DNA from: Deltaproteobacteria bacterium
GTDB lineage: Bacteria; Desulfobacterota; Desulfobulbia; Desulfobulbales; Desulfurivibrionaceae
Assembly: GCA_021802645.1 (NCBI GenBank)
Contig: JAJZRO010000018.1
Span: 1 to 50,126 of the forward strand
Length of the DNA: 50,126 bases
Reading direction: 5' to 3'
In this document: piece after piece, positions 15,787 to 24,145 of the stretch
How the letters are laid out: every line of letters starts with the position of its first letter
Position numbering within the stretch: position 1 is the stretch's first letter
The notes under the pieces: model-generated
What the model was told of the DNA's origin: nothing
Databases searched by the model: none
What the model saw: the letters and a program-made list of their open reading frames with translations, nothing else
Made by a program: the position numbers and the translations under genes

Positions 15787-16065
15787 CTAATGGTAATCCA
15801 CTATTTCGACGCCATGCACCTCGCCGTTTTTCCACGTGAAGCAGATGCGCCACTGGTCATTGATGCGGATGCTGTATTGCCCCTTGCGGTCGCCCCGAAG
15901 CGCTTCGAGCCGGTTGCCGGGCGGTTGCCGTAAATCGTCCAACGTCCGCGCCCGGTTGAGATAAAGCAGCTTGCGCCGTGCCGGTCGCTCAATGGAACGA
16001 AATCGCGACACCAATATGTCGTGGAACAGCTTTTCCGTGTCTGCGCATTGGAACGACCTGATCAT
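15787..16065 (-). CDS. higB: HigB-family toxin
   Basis: A 92-residue RelE-superfamily mRNA interferase: MIRSFQCADTEKLFHD, then RKLLYLNRARTLDDLRQPPGNRLEALRGDRKGQ and SIRINDQWRICFTW, ending VEIVDYH. All match HigB proteins that cut mRNA on the ribosome. It is first in the higBA operon. The start ATG lies only five bases past the -10 hexamer of a near-perfect promoter, so the transcript probably starts at the AUG itself and has no leader. Confidence 0.92.
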   Translation of the reverse strand: MIRSFQCADTEKLFHDILVSRFRSIERPARRKLLYLNRARTLDDLRQPPGNRLEALRGDRKGQYSIRINDQWRICFTWKNGEVHGVEIVDYH

Positions 16066-16070
16066 GAAAC

Positions 16071-16099
16071 ATGATATTACGTGATGCGTAATATGTCAA
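16071..16099 (-). promoter_or_regulatory. higBA promoter with palindromic operator in the spacer
   Basis: On the minus strand TTGACA (16099-16094) and TATCAT (16076-16071) stand 17 bases apart. A perfect 8-bp inverted repeat (ATATTACG and CGTAATAT, five-base centre, 16074-16094) fills the spacer and touches both hexamers. It is a natural HigA operator: bound antitoxin would block polymerase. Confidence 0.75.
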
Positions 16100-16143
16100 T
16101 CGTAATGGAAGAGGAAGAAGGCGCAGGGCGGAAGGAGGCCGTG

Positions 16144-16713
16144 TCAGAACACCCCGTGGTCGAGGAGGATTTTCGTGCCGATGGCGATGAGCACCAGCCC
16201 GCCTGCCACCTCGGCCCGCTGGCCGAGTTTCGAGGCGGCGCCGACGAAACAGCCCAGGCGCAGGCCGACCGCGGTGAGGAGCGCAGCAACGATGCCGATG
16301 ATGAACGCCGGCAGCCAGACGGGGATGCGGAGCACGGCAAAGCTGAGGCCCACCGCGAGGGCATCGATGCTGGTGGCCACCGAGAGGATGATGAGCCGCC
16401 GGCCGCGGGTCGGGTCCCGCTCGCTCCGCTCCTCATCGTGGTCGAAAAGCGCTTCGTAGATCATGTGGCCGCCCACCAGGGCAAGCAGCCCAAAGGCGAC
16501 CCAGTGGTCGAAGCGTTCGATGAGGGGGCGCACGGTGAGCCCACCGGCCCAGCCGAGGATGTTCATCCCCGCCTGGAAGAAGCCGAAATGCCAGGCGAGG
16601 CGGAAGGTCTGGCGGAAGCTGACGTTGCAGAGCGAGACCCCGGCCGCGATGGCCACCGCAAAGGCATCCACCGCCAGGGCCAGGGCGATGGCGAGGATGG
16701 CGAGCAGGTCCAT
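16144..16713 (-). CDS. mntP: Manganese efflux pump MntP
   Basis: A 189-residue six-helix inner-membrane protein of the MntP (YebN, DUF204) family. The two internal-repeat signatures are present: ALAVDAFAVAIAAG (residues about 12-25) and ATSIDALAVGLSFA (about 112-125), with the membrane Asp residues that bind Mn2+. LVLIAIGTKILLDHGVF is the usual C-terminus. It exports Mn2+ to prevent poisoning. The gene lies directly after the Crp/Fnr-type regulator gene on the same strand (23 bases), so that regulator may control it. Confidence 0.93.
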   Translation of the reverse strand: MDLLAILAIALALAVDAFAVAIAAGVSLCNVSFRQTFRLAWHFGFFQAGMNILGWAGGLTVRPLIERFDHWVAFGLLALVGGHMIYEALFDHDEERSERDPTRGRRLIILSVATSIDALAVGLSFAVLRIPVWLPAFIIGIVAALLTAVGLRLGCFVGAASKLGQRAEVAGGLVLIAIGTKILLDHGVF

Positions 16714-16736
16714 GGATTTTCCCTGGTGGGACGCGG

Positions 16737-17417
16737 TTAGAGTTTCTCGCCGGCCGCCAGGTCTTCGAGGCGGTCGCGTTGGAGGATGGTGATCTGCGGG
16801 CCGTTGATGGTGAGATACCCCTGTTTCGCCAGTTTGGCGAGCATCCGCGACAGGGTCTCGGGAATGGTGCCCAAGAGGCTGGCGAGCTGGGTCTTGCTCA
16901 CCGGCAGGGCCACGGTATCGCTGTCGCCCTGCTGTTCGCTCAAGAAGAGGAGATGGGCGGCGAGGCGGCCCGGCACCTCCTTGAGCGAGAGGTTCTCGAT
17001 CAGATGGGCGAATTTCTTGAGGTGCATGGAGAGCGCGGCCAGCATGTTCATGGCGAGATCGGGATTGGCGCGGATCAGTTCGATGAAGGCCTGGCGGGGA
17101 AAGAAAAAGATCCGGCTCTCCTCCAGGGCCATGGCATGGGCCGGAAAGGAGGAGCCGGTGAAGACGGCGGCCTCGGCAAAGGGGTCGCCCGGCCCGAAGA
17201 GGTGGAGGATCTGTTCCTTGCCGTCGAGGGAAAGCTTGTAGATTTTGACCAGCCCGCTCGCCACCACGTAGAAACCGTTGCCGGGATCGCCCTCGGTAAA
17301 GATGGGTTGGCCCTTGCGGACGGTCTGGTCGGTGGCGATCATCGCCAGTTCATCGTATTGGGCCGGGGTAAGGCCGTCGAACAGGGGCACGGTGGCGAGG
17401 AATTTGGTGATTTCCAT
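16737..17417 (-). CDS. Crp/Fnr-family transcriptional regulator
   Basis: 226 residues: a cyclic-nucleotide-binding-like beta roll (about 8-120; GQPIFTEGDPGNGFYVVASGLVKIYKL), a dimerisation helix (about 125-150) and a C-terminal winged helix with the recognition element SKTQLASLLGTIPETLSRMLAKLAKQG. It has no N-terminal Cys set like Fnr, so it is not an Fnr-type oxygen sensor by cluster; the ligand is unknown. The ATG at 17417 was chosen over a TTG two codons earlier. It forms a probable pair with mntP downstream. Confidence 0.88.
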   Translation of the reverse strand: MEITKFLATVPLFDGLTPAQYDELAMIATDQTVRKGQPIFTEGDPGNGFYVVASGLVKIYKLSLDGKEQILHLFGPGDPFAEAAVFTGSSFPAHAMALEESRIFFFPRQAFIELIRANPDLAMNMLAALSMHLKKFAHLIENLSLKEVPGRLAAHLLFLSEQQGDSDTVALPVSKTQLASLLGTIPETLSRMLAKLAKQGYLTINGPQITILQRDRLEDLAAGEKL

Positions 17418-17479
17418 GGTCAATCCGCGTTAACTTTGTCGCCTTCGCATTTTCATCGCGGTTGAAGCGACAGGAATGG

Positions 17480-18259
17480 CTAGGACACGAACAGGGCCGT
17501 GGCGGCCAGGGCAAAGTCATTCATGATGGCGGCCACCACCCGCAGGGGGTGGATCGCATTGTGGCATATTTTGTCGGTGGAGAAAAGCAAAAGATGGGTG
17601 CTGCCCACCGGTCGTGTTTCGGTGAGCACCACATCCTGGAAGGCGGGCAGCGGGGTCACGGGCACCATTTTGCGGATGGCCTCTTTGGCCGCCCACAGCA
17701 TCGTCAACCGCAGGAGTTCCGCGTGCTGCCGGCCGAGCGCCTCGGTCAGCACCGCCTCTTCCGCCGGGGTGGCGAAACGTTCCTTGACCCGGAGCACCGT
17801 GGGGATGCCGGCCTGCAGATCGATACCGCAGGGGTGCAGGCTGGCCAGGGCTGCGGCGCGGCCGTGGCTGTGGGAGATGGAGAGATACACCGGCTGCGCA
17901 AGTCCCGGCAGTTCGAGGTGGGGTTTCCCGGCCGGATCGTTGGCGATCACCAGCTCGGGGGCAGCGGGTTCTCTGCCGGCGTCGTCGGCGGTGAGCAGGG
18001 CGGCCACCGCGGCCTTGGCGGCCAGCCGGCCGCCCAGCCATTCCTGCCGGCGTTTGGGGTAGCGGAAGGCCTGGTAGCGCGCCTGTTCCGCCTGGCTGAG
18101 CATGGTGGCCAGTTGCGAAGGGGAGAGGGGGCCGGCCAACGGCGCCAGGTCGAGCAGGGCAATGGGGAAGGGCGGCTCCACCCCGAGTGCCGCGGCCCAG
18201 GAGGTGGACGGCAGCAGGGAGAGGTCTGTGCCCAAGGGGTGTCCGTCGAGAAGGGGCAT
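17480..18259 (-). CDS. 4'-phosphopantetheinyl transferase (Sfp type)
   Basis: 259 residues transferring phosphopantetheine from CoA to a carrier-protein serine. The family's motifs appear in order: GKPHLELPG followed by YLSISHSHGRAAAL (P-loop-like substrate motif), the metal-binding CGIDLQAG (Asp of the D-x-E site, with Q in the place of the usual Glu), and the catalytic WAAKEAIRK. It begins at the ATG at 18259 (AAAGGA upstream). A long in-frame extension to 18505 is antisense to cvpA and rejected. The Glu-to-Gln in D-L-Q occurs in some Sfp-type enzymes but is worth noting. Confidence 0.85.
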   Translation of the reverse strand: MPLLDGHPLGTDLSLLPSTSWAAALGVEPPFPIALLDLAPLAGPLSPSQLATMLSQAEQARYQAFRYPKRRQEWLGGRLAAKAAVAALLTADDAGREPAAPELVIANDPAGKPHLELPGLAQPVYLSISHSHGRAAALASLHPCGIDLQAGIPTVLRVKERFATPAEEAVLTEALGRQHAELLRLTMLWAAKEAIRKMVPVTPLPAFQDVVLTETRPVGSTHLLLFSTDKICHNAIHPLRVVAAIMNDFALAATALFVS

Positions 18260-18376
18260 CGTGTCCTTTCGCTGTCGCGTGATTGACAAAGGGCCGCCGC
18301 TGCAACCTCGCAGCCGGCCCGCCAAATTTCTTGCTATTTTATGCGAAACACGCTTTTTTGGTAAGAGGCAAGCACC

Positions 18377-18976
18377 ATGAACTCGCTCGACATCGGCGTT
18401 CTCGTCATTCTCGTTATTTTTCTGGGCCGTGGCATCTGGATCGGCCTGGTGCGACAGCTGGCCTCGCTGTTCGCCCTGGTTCTCGGCTTTGTCGCGGCGG
18501 GCCATTACTACCGGCAGCTCGGCGCGGCGCTGGAGGCCTATCTCCCGTCGCGGTTCAGTTTTCTCATCACCTACGCCCTGCTCTTCCTCTTCGTCTACCT
18601 GGCGATCATCGCCGTGGGCTTTGGCCTCCGCAAGGTGATGAGCGTCTCGCTGCTGGGCTGGTTCGACCGCCTCATGGGCGGGGTGTTCGGGCTCGGCAAG
18701 GCGGTGCTCCTGCTGGCGGTCCTGTTCATGGTCTTTACCGGCGCTGTCGCCACGAGTCCGACGCTGCGGCAGTCTCTGACCGCTCCGTACCTTGCCGCCA
18801 CCTCCCGCCGGCTGCTGGTCTTTGTCCAGGACGAAAAACTTCAGGGCCAGTTTTTGCCCAGGCCGCCGGCCATTTCATCCGCGGTTGCCGCGGAGATACC
18901 AACGGGCAAGGCGGTCGGGGGCAACCCCCAGCAGAAATCCCCAAAGCATAAGCTGGTTCCGCCAGGTCGTCCGTAG
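18377..18976 (+). CDS. cvpA: CvpA-family membrane protein
   Basis: 199 residues, starting NSLDIGVLVILVIFLGRGIWIGLVRQ and continuing through four hydrophobic helices with LLGWFDRLMGGVFGLGKAVLLL, the CvpA (colicin V production) signature. Relatives are inner-membrane proteins of uncertain role in envelope maintenance. AGAGG precedes the ATG. The last roughly 35 residues (proline/lysine rich) overlap the convergent glycosyltransferase gene by 102 bases and may be a recent read-through extension. Confidence 0.88.
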   Translation: MNSLDIGVLVILVIFLGRGIWIGLVRQLASLFALVLGFVAAGHYYRQLGAALEAYLPSRFSFLITYALLFLFVYLAIIAVGFGLRKVMSVSLLGWFDRLMGGVFGLGKAVLLLAVLFMVFTGAVATSPTLRQSLTAPYLAATSRRLLVFVQDEKLQGQFLPRPPAISSAVAAEIPTGKAVGGNPQQKSPKHKLVPPGRP

Positions 18977-19579
18977 TCTTCCCCAACGCTGCCAGCGGCG
19001 GGCCGACGTCTGCACCGCGCTGGCCGCCAGCCGGATGTTCCCCCGCTGCCGCAGGCGGCTGACCATTTCCAGATCCTCCAGCAGCGGCAGGTCGGCAAAG
19101 CCGCCCATGGCGCGAAAGTCCGTGGCCCTGAGGAAGAGGGCCTGGTCGCCGTAAGGAAGCTGGCCGAGTCGAGCCCGCAGGTTGGTCCCCAACTCGATGA
19201 GCCGGTAGCCGGGCCGGCGGTCGGCGATCGCGAGGCGGAAGGCGCCGGCGCTCACCGCCGGGTCGGCGAGGATGCGGCGGACCTCGGCGGCAAAGGCCGG
19301 GGGCAGGAGGGTGTCGGCATGGAGAAAAAGGAGAATGTCGCCGCTGGCGGCTGCGGCCCCGGCGTTCAGTTGGCGGCCGCGACCGGCCGGGCTGCCGACC
19401 ACCGTGGCACCGTGCTGGCGGGCGATGGCCGCGGTGGCGTCGCGGCTCTCGCCGTCGGCCACGATCACCTCGTGCACCTCCGCGTCCGCGAGGGCGGCGA
19501 GGGTAGCCGGCAGCGCCGCTGCCTCATTGCGCGCCGGGATGATGACCGAGATGCGCGAGGTCTTGGGGGCGGTCGACAT
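18875..19579 (-). CDS. TIGR04283-type glycosyltransferase (arsenosugar-linked family)
   Basis: 234 residues of a GT2-fold transferase: ISVIIPARNEAAALPATL at the start, VIVADGESRDAT, then GRGRQLNAGAAAASGDILLFLHADT with the DxD-like HAD, and YGDQALFLRATDFRAMGGF with LLEDLEM. This is the TIGR04283 group, named for arsenosugar biosynthesis. It partners the TIGR04282 gene, which it overlaps by 56 bases from the ATG at 19579 (MSTAPKTS). Its 3' end overlaps convergent cvpA. Confidence 0.87.
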   Translation of the reverse strand: MSTAPKTSRISVIIPARNEAAALPATLAALADAEVHEVIVADGESRDATAAIARQHGATVVGSPAGRGRQLNAGAAAASGDILLFLHADTLLPPAFAAEVRRILADPAVSAGAFRLAIADRRPGYRLIELGTNLRARLGQLPYGDQALFLRATDFRAMGGFADLPLLEDLEMVSRLRQRGNIRLAASAVQTSARRWQRWGRLRTTWRNQLMLWGFLLGVAPDRLARWYLRGNRG

Positions 19580-20159
19580 CGGCGAGGGGTTCCAGTAACA
19601 GGTGAGTAAGGCCAAGGGTGGCGGCCCTGGCGAGGGTTTCCCGGAGCAGGCGGGCCGTGCCCCAGGGCATGGCGGTAAAGAGTTCCGGCTGCGGCCGGTT
19701 GCAGCCGATGAGATAGTAGCCGCCGTCCGTGGCCGGGCCCAGGACCAGATCGTGGCCAGGCAGGGCGCGCAAGGCCGTCGTCAGGTGCGTCGGCCGCAGG
19801 GCCGGGCAATCGGCCCCCACCACCGTCACCGGTCCCGGGTGGCGGGCAAAGGCCTCGGTGATGGCCCGGTCGAGTCTCGCCCCCAGGTCGCCGGCGCCCT
19901 GGTCGGCGTAATGGTCGGCGCCGGGCAGCCATTGGCGCACCGCGGTATCGCTCGCGCCGCTGACGCGAACCTCCAGGCTGCTCCCGGTGGCGAGGCAACA
20001 GGCCCTGAGGGCGGCAAAGGTCGTTTCGCTCATCCGGCGTTGCAGATGCGCGGCCCCTTCGGCGCCGAGGGCCGGAATGAGCCGGGTCTTGGTGGCGCCG
20101 GCCTGCGGCCAGCGGGTAAAGAGGATGAGATGGCCGGCATCGTTTTTCTGACGTTGCAT
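19524..20159 (-). CDS. TIGR04282-type glycosyltransferase (arsenosugar-linked family)
   Basis: 211 residues, with LILFTRWPQAGATKTRL at the N-terminus (DUF2064-type nucleotidyl/glycosyl-transferase motif with the Arg-Leu of the nucleotide loop), VTVVGADCPALRPTHL and DLVLGPATDGGYYLIG. These define the TIGR04282 group that travels with TIGR04283. GGAGG lies before the ATG at 20159. The pair probably moves a sugar in making a glycosylated (possibly arsenosugar) compound; the substrate is not shown by the sequence. Confidence 0.87.
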   Translation of the reverse strand: MQRQKNDAGHLILFTRWPQAGATKTRLIPALGAEGAAHLQRRMSETTFAALRACCLATGSSLEVRVSGASDTAVRQWLPGADHYADQGAGDLGARLDRAITEAFARHPGPVTVVGADCPALRPTHLTTALRALPGHDLVLGPATDGGYYLIGCNRPQPELFTAMPWGTARLLRETLARAATLGLTHLLLEPLADVDRPQDLAHLGHHPGAQ

Positions 20160-20215
20160 CGCTGCCTCCGAGCAGGTACCTTGCAGAGGTTGTCACCACC
20201 ATACCAGACCCGTCC

Positions 20216-20992
20216 ATGGCCGCCAAACGCAAAAAAACGCCGAAGCCCGCCCCTGCCTCCTACCGGCAGCGGGATTACCGCAACCTGGTCAGCGCCGGCA
20301 AGCTTGCCGCCTTTCACGTGCAGGTGCGGGAGACCGACCTGCACATCCTGGCCACTCGCGACCTGACCGTCGAGGCCGAGGCAGCGGTACTGCGGTATCG
20401 CGCTCAGCTTGAAGGCTATCTCGCCGACCATCCCACCTTTCTGCCGGCCCTGGTGCCGTTGCCGCTGGACCCCCTGGCCCCGCCCCTCGTCAAAGAGATG
20501 CTGTGGGCCGGGATAGCGGCGGAAGTTGGCCCCATGGCCGCGGTGGCCGGCGCCATGGCCGAGTTCGTGGGCCGCGACCTGCTCGCGCTTGCCGGGGTGC
20601 AGGAGGTCAGCATCGAGAACGGCGGCGATATCTTCCTGGCCCGGCAGGAGGCGTGCGTGGTGGCGATCTTTGCCGGCACCTCGCCGCTCAGCAACCGGGT
20701 GGGTTTGCGGCTGCCGTCGGCGCGGATGCCGCTCGGCGTCTGCACCTCCTCCGGCACCGTCGGCCATTCCTTGAGTTTCGGCACCGCCGACGCAGTGACG
20801 GTGCTGGCTGCCTCCACCAGCCTGGCCGACGCCGCCGCTACGAGGATCGGCAACGTGGTGCACAGCGGGCGCGACCTCGATCAGGCCCTGGCCGTGGCCC
20901 AGGCCATCGACGGCGTCCAGGGGGTGGTGGTCATCAAGGACGAGCAGCTCGGCGCCTGGGGCGAGGTGGAGCTGGTGCGGCTCGACGCCTGA
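20216..20992 (+). CDS. UPF0280 family protein
   Basis: 258 residues of the UPF0280 family, distantly related in fold to the flavin transferase ApbE. The markers are YRNLVSAGKLAAFHVQVRETDLHI, GPMAAVAGAMAEFVGRDLL, VSIENGGDIFLA and GVCTSSGTVGHSLSFGTADAV. Its reaction is unknown to me; it recurs in anaerobes. It is divergently placed with the glycosyltransferase pair, 56 bases apart. Confidence 0.88.
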   Translation: MAAKRKKTPKPAPASYRQRDYRNLVSAGKLAAFHVQVRETDLHILATRDLTVEAEAAVLRYRAQLEGYLADHPTFLPALVPLPLDPLAPPLVKEMLWAGIAAEVGPMAAVAGAMAEFVGRDLLALAGVQEVSIENGGDIFLARQEACVVAIFAGTSPLSNRVGLRLPSARMPLGVCTSSGTVGHSLSFGTADAVTVLAASTSLADAAATRIGNVVHSGRDLDQALAVAQAIDGVQGVVVIKDEQLGAWGEVELVRLDA

Positions 20993-21081
20993 CCGTTTGC
21001 CGCAAACACCTCGCCACCGGGCGGTCTTCCGCCTCCCCTTGCGGGGGCTCTTCAGACAGCCGGGAAAAGAAAACCGGATGG

Positions 21082-22719
21082 TCAGATCGGGCAGATCAAC
21101 GCCCGCAGTTCTTCGGTGAGCCGCCGGTTTTCCCGATAATCCACCGGGCAGTCGATGAGGGTCACCATGGGCTGGGCCAGGGCCTCGCGCAGCACCGGTT
21201 GCAGTTCTTCCGGCTGGCCGATGCGGTAGCCCTTGGCGCCGAAGGCCGCGGCCAGTTGCACGAAATCCGGATTGGTGAAGCGCACGTGGCTGCTGTGGCC
21301 AAAGGCGTTCTCCTGCTTCCACTCGATGAGGCCATAGCCGCCGTCGTTCCAGATCAGTACCACCAAGGCCAGCCCCAGCCGCCGGGCGGTCTCCAGTTCC
21401 TGCACGTTCATCAGAAACCCGCCATCGCCGGTCACCGCCACCACCGCGCGCTGCGGCCGCACGAGCTTGGCCGCGATGGCGCCGGGCAGGGCGATGCCCA
21501 TGCTGGCGAAGCCGTTGGAGATGAGGCAGGTGTTGGGCAGCTCGCAGGGGAACATGCGCGCCATCCACAGCTTGTGGGCGCCGACGTCGCAGATCACCAG
21601 ATCGTCCGGGGCCAAGGCTTTGCGCAGTTCGTGGACAAGCCGCTGGGGCTTGACCGGAAAGGACGGGTCGGCGGCGTGGGCCGCCATGGCGTCGAGCAGG
21701 GCCTCGCGCAACGGTCGCATGAACTGACCGGGATGCGGCGTGACAAGTCCGGCGAGGCGGTCGAGGCTCACGGCGATGTCGCCCATCAGCGCCGCGGCCA
21801 CGGGGTAATGGCTGTCGGTTTCGGGCGGGGTGGAATCGATGTCGATGATGACCCGGTCACCGCTGGGGTGCCAGAGATAGGGGTGATATTCCACCAGGTC
21901 GTAGCCGACGCAGATGATGCAGTCTGCCTGGCCGAAGCCGCAGTTGACGTAGTCCCTGGCCTGGAGTCCGGCGCTGCCCAAGGCAAGCGGGTGGCGAAAC
22001 GGGATCACCCCCTTGGCCATGAAGGTATTGGCCACCGGGATGTTGCACTGTTCGGCAAAGCGGCGCAGGGCCTGGCAGGCCTCATCGCGGATGGCGCCGT
22101 TGCCGGCCAGGATCATGGGATGGCGGGCCTGGCTGATGAGGGCCGCCGCCTTTTCGAGCTGGTTGGTCTGCGGTTCGGGCAGTACCGGGTTGTGAACCGG
22201 CAGGGGCTCGCCATCCACCGGGTGCTGGGCGATGTCCTCCGGCAGTTCGAGGAAGCACGCCCCCTTTTTTTCCGTTTGCGCGAGGCGGAAGGCCTTGCGG
22301 GTGACCTCGGCGATCACCGCCGGCGTGACGATGCGGGCGCTGTACTTGGTGATCGGCGCGAAAAGGGCGGCCAGATCGAGCACCTGGTGCGATTCCTTGT
22401 GCAGCTGGCTGGTGGCGGCCTGGCCGGCAATGGCGATGAGCGGCGCGTGGTCGAGGTTGGCGTCGGCCACGCCGGTCACCAGGTTGGTGGCGCCGGGGCC
22501 CAGGGTGGCGAGGCAGACCCCGGGCCGACCGGTGAGGCGGCCGTACACGTCGGCCATGAAGGCGGCGCCCTGTTCGTGGCGGCAGGTGACGAAGGTGATG
22601 GGGCTGCCGCGCAGGGCCTCGATCAGGTGGAGATTCTCCTCGCCCGGCAGGCCGAAGATATATTCCACGCCTTCGCTCAGCAGGCAACGGATGAAGAGTT
22701 CAGCGCCGTTCATCGCCAT
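21082..22719 (-). CDS. Thiamin-diphosphate enzyme, acetolactate synthase-like
   Basis: 545 residues, starting NGAELFIRCLLSEGVEYIFGLPGEENLHL. The catalytic Glu lies in RHEQGAAFMADVYGRLTG, the central domain is PMILAGNGAI, and the ThDP-binding motif runs from GDGGFLMNVQELETARR to WNDGGYGL. It resembles catabolic acetolactate synthase (AlsS) more than the FAD-type anabolic enzyme with its small subunit, since no ilvN neighbour exists. It could be another ThDP decarboxylase of this family. Its start overlaps the end of the upstream kinase gene by 20 bases, so both share a transcript. Confidence 0.82.
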   Translation of the reverse strand: MAMNGAELFIRCLLSEGVEYIFGLPGEENLHLIEALRGSPITFVTCRHEQGAAFMADVYGRLTGRPGVCLATLGPGATNLVTGVADANLDHAPLIAIAGQAATSQLHKESHQVLDLAALFAPITKYSARIVTPAVIAEVTRKAFRLAQTEKKGACFLELPEDIAQHPVDGEPLPVHNPVLPEPQTNQLEKAAALISQARHPMILAGNGAIRDEACQALRRFAEQCNIPVANTFMAKGVIPFRHPLALGSAGLQARDYVNCGFGQADCIICVGYDLVEYHPYLWHPSGDRVIIDIDSTPPETDSHYPVAAALMGDIAVSLDRLAGLVTPHPGQFMRPLREALLDAMAAHAADPSFPVKPQRLVHELRKALAPDDLVICDVGAHKLWMARMFPCELPNTCLISNGFASMGIALPGAIAAKLVRPQRAVVAVTGDGGFLMNVQELETARRLGLALVVLIWNDGGYGLIEWKQENAFGHSSHVRFTNPDFVQLAAAFGAKGYRIGQPEELQPVLREALAQPMVTLIDCPVDYRENRRLTEELRALICPI

Positions 22720-23893
22720 GGCCGGTGAGGCTGATGGGGGTATGTCGCGTGGCGGCCTTTGCCTCCGGGCCGCATGGCTCGGCGGTCGGCAGCCAGAAGG
22801 TGAAGGCGGAGCCTTTGCCCTCCTCCGAGGTTACCGTGATCTCGCCGTTGTGATTTCGGGCGATGGTCTGGCACAGGCTCAATCCCAGGCCGACGCCGGG
22901 CAGCGCTGCCTGCGGTGAGCCGACCGGAGCCTGGGGGCCCTTGGTGGTGTAAAAAGGATCGAAGATACGGCCCAGATATTTGGCAGGGATGCCGCAGCCG
23001 TTGTCAACGACCCGGACAAAAACGCGCCCGCCGTCGCTGCCGCTTTCGATCCGTATCGTTCGCTCCGGCCGGCCTTCCGTGGCATGGAGGGCATTGGTGA
23101 TGAAATTGGCGAGCAGTTGCTTGACGAGGCCGCCATTGACCTCCACCGGCGGGGTTGACCGCAGTTCGCGGTGCAGGTGGACCCCGGCCTCGGCCAGGGA
23201 TTTTCCGAAGCGGTCGAGCACCTCCCCGGTCAGGCGGGTGAGGTCGGCCCGGGCGAAACCCCACAGTTGGCTCTGGTCGCTGAAGGCCGAGAGATCCTTG
23301 ACGATTTCGGAGGCGCGTTTGGCAAAAACCTGGACGTGTTCGAGGTGATCGCGCGTTTCCGGCGTCAGTTGCGGATCGGCCAGGGCCATCTGGGTATAGC
23401 CCATGATGCCGACGTTGATATTGTTGAACTGGTGCGCGATGCCGGTGACGAGATGGCCGAGCGCCGCCAGACGTTCGGCCCGCGCCAGCTGTTCCTCGGC
23501 ATGATGCCTGGCGGCCCGGGCCTCGAAGAGTTCGATGGCGTTGTGCACCGCCATCACCAGCTCGCGGCTGTCCTGCCAGGGTTTGGCGATATAGCGCCAG
23601 ACCGCGTCGTCGGAGACCGCCTGCATGACGCTGTCGAGATCCAGATAGGCGGTAAAAATCATGCCGATAAAATGCGGATCGAGCTGTCGGGCGTGGTGGA
23701 GCAAGGTGAGCCCATCCATGCCTTCCATGCGCAAATCGCTGACAATGACATGGGGATGATGGCTCTGCACCAGAGCCAGCGCCGCCTCGCCGCCGGTAGC
23801 GGTCAGCAATGGGTGGGGCTCGTTGGCGAAGGCCACCTCGATGGTCTTCAGGATCACCGGGTTGTCATCGACGAAAAGGATTGGATGGTCCAT
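22700..23893 (-). CDS. Hybrid receiver-histidine kinase
   Basis: 397 residues: an N-terminal receiver (phospho-acceptor D53 in VSDLRMEG; K104 in YIAKPW), a coiled-coil linker (about 115-145), then HisKA-type dimerisation with GIAHQFNNI (H154) and a HATPase_c domain (NFITNALHA, VDNGCGIPAKYL, GVGLGLSLC). A receiver placed before the kinase suggests that it is itself the target of another kinase. No transmembrane segment is seen, so it is cytoplasmic. Its neighbours are other signalling genes. Confidence 0.9.
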   Translation of the reverse strand: MDHPILFVDDNPVILKTIEVAFANEPHPLLTATGGEAALALVQSHHPHVIVSDLRMEGMDGLTLLHHARQLDPHFIGMIFTAYLDLDSVMQAVSDDAVWRYIAKPWQDSRELVMAVHNAIELFEARAARHHAEEQLARAERLAALGHLVTGIAHQFNNINVGIMGYTQMALADPQLTPETRDHLEHVQVFAKRASEIVKDLSAFSDQSQLWGFARADLTRLTGEVLDRFGKSLAEAGVHLHRELRSTPPVEVNGGLVKQLLANFITNALHATEGRPERTIRIESGSDGGRVFVRVVDNGCGIPAKYLGRIFDPFYTTKGPQAPVGSPQAALPGVGLGLSLCQTIARNHNGEITVTSEEGKGSAFTFWLPTAEPCGPEAKAATRHTPISLTGHGDERR

Positions 23894-24145
23894 GTCGTTC
23901 GTAGTGGGGGTGGGGGCGACATCCTTCTAGTTACGGGATAGCGCGGGCCGTTTCCTCTTGTCAAGAGTCCCTTGCGGTTTTTGCTCTTGCGCGACCGGGA
24001 AAAGGCAAATGTGAGTTGCCCTGCCGTTAAGGCTTGACTTGGGTTTTCCCCGCCGGTATCCAATAATAACGCGGGCGTTCGATTCAGGTTGGCTGGTCGG
24101 CCGCGGCGGATCATAAAAAATAGGCAACAGGAGGGGGGGCCTTTT

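Noticed and set aside
17409-17425. Palindrome-like GATT...AATC around the start of the Crp/Fnr gene, as a self-binding site
   Set aside because: The halves match only partly and the centre includes the start codon, so it does not fit a TTGAT-N4-ATCAA site.
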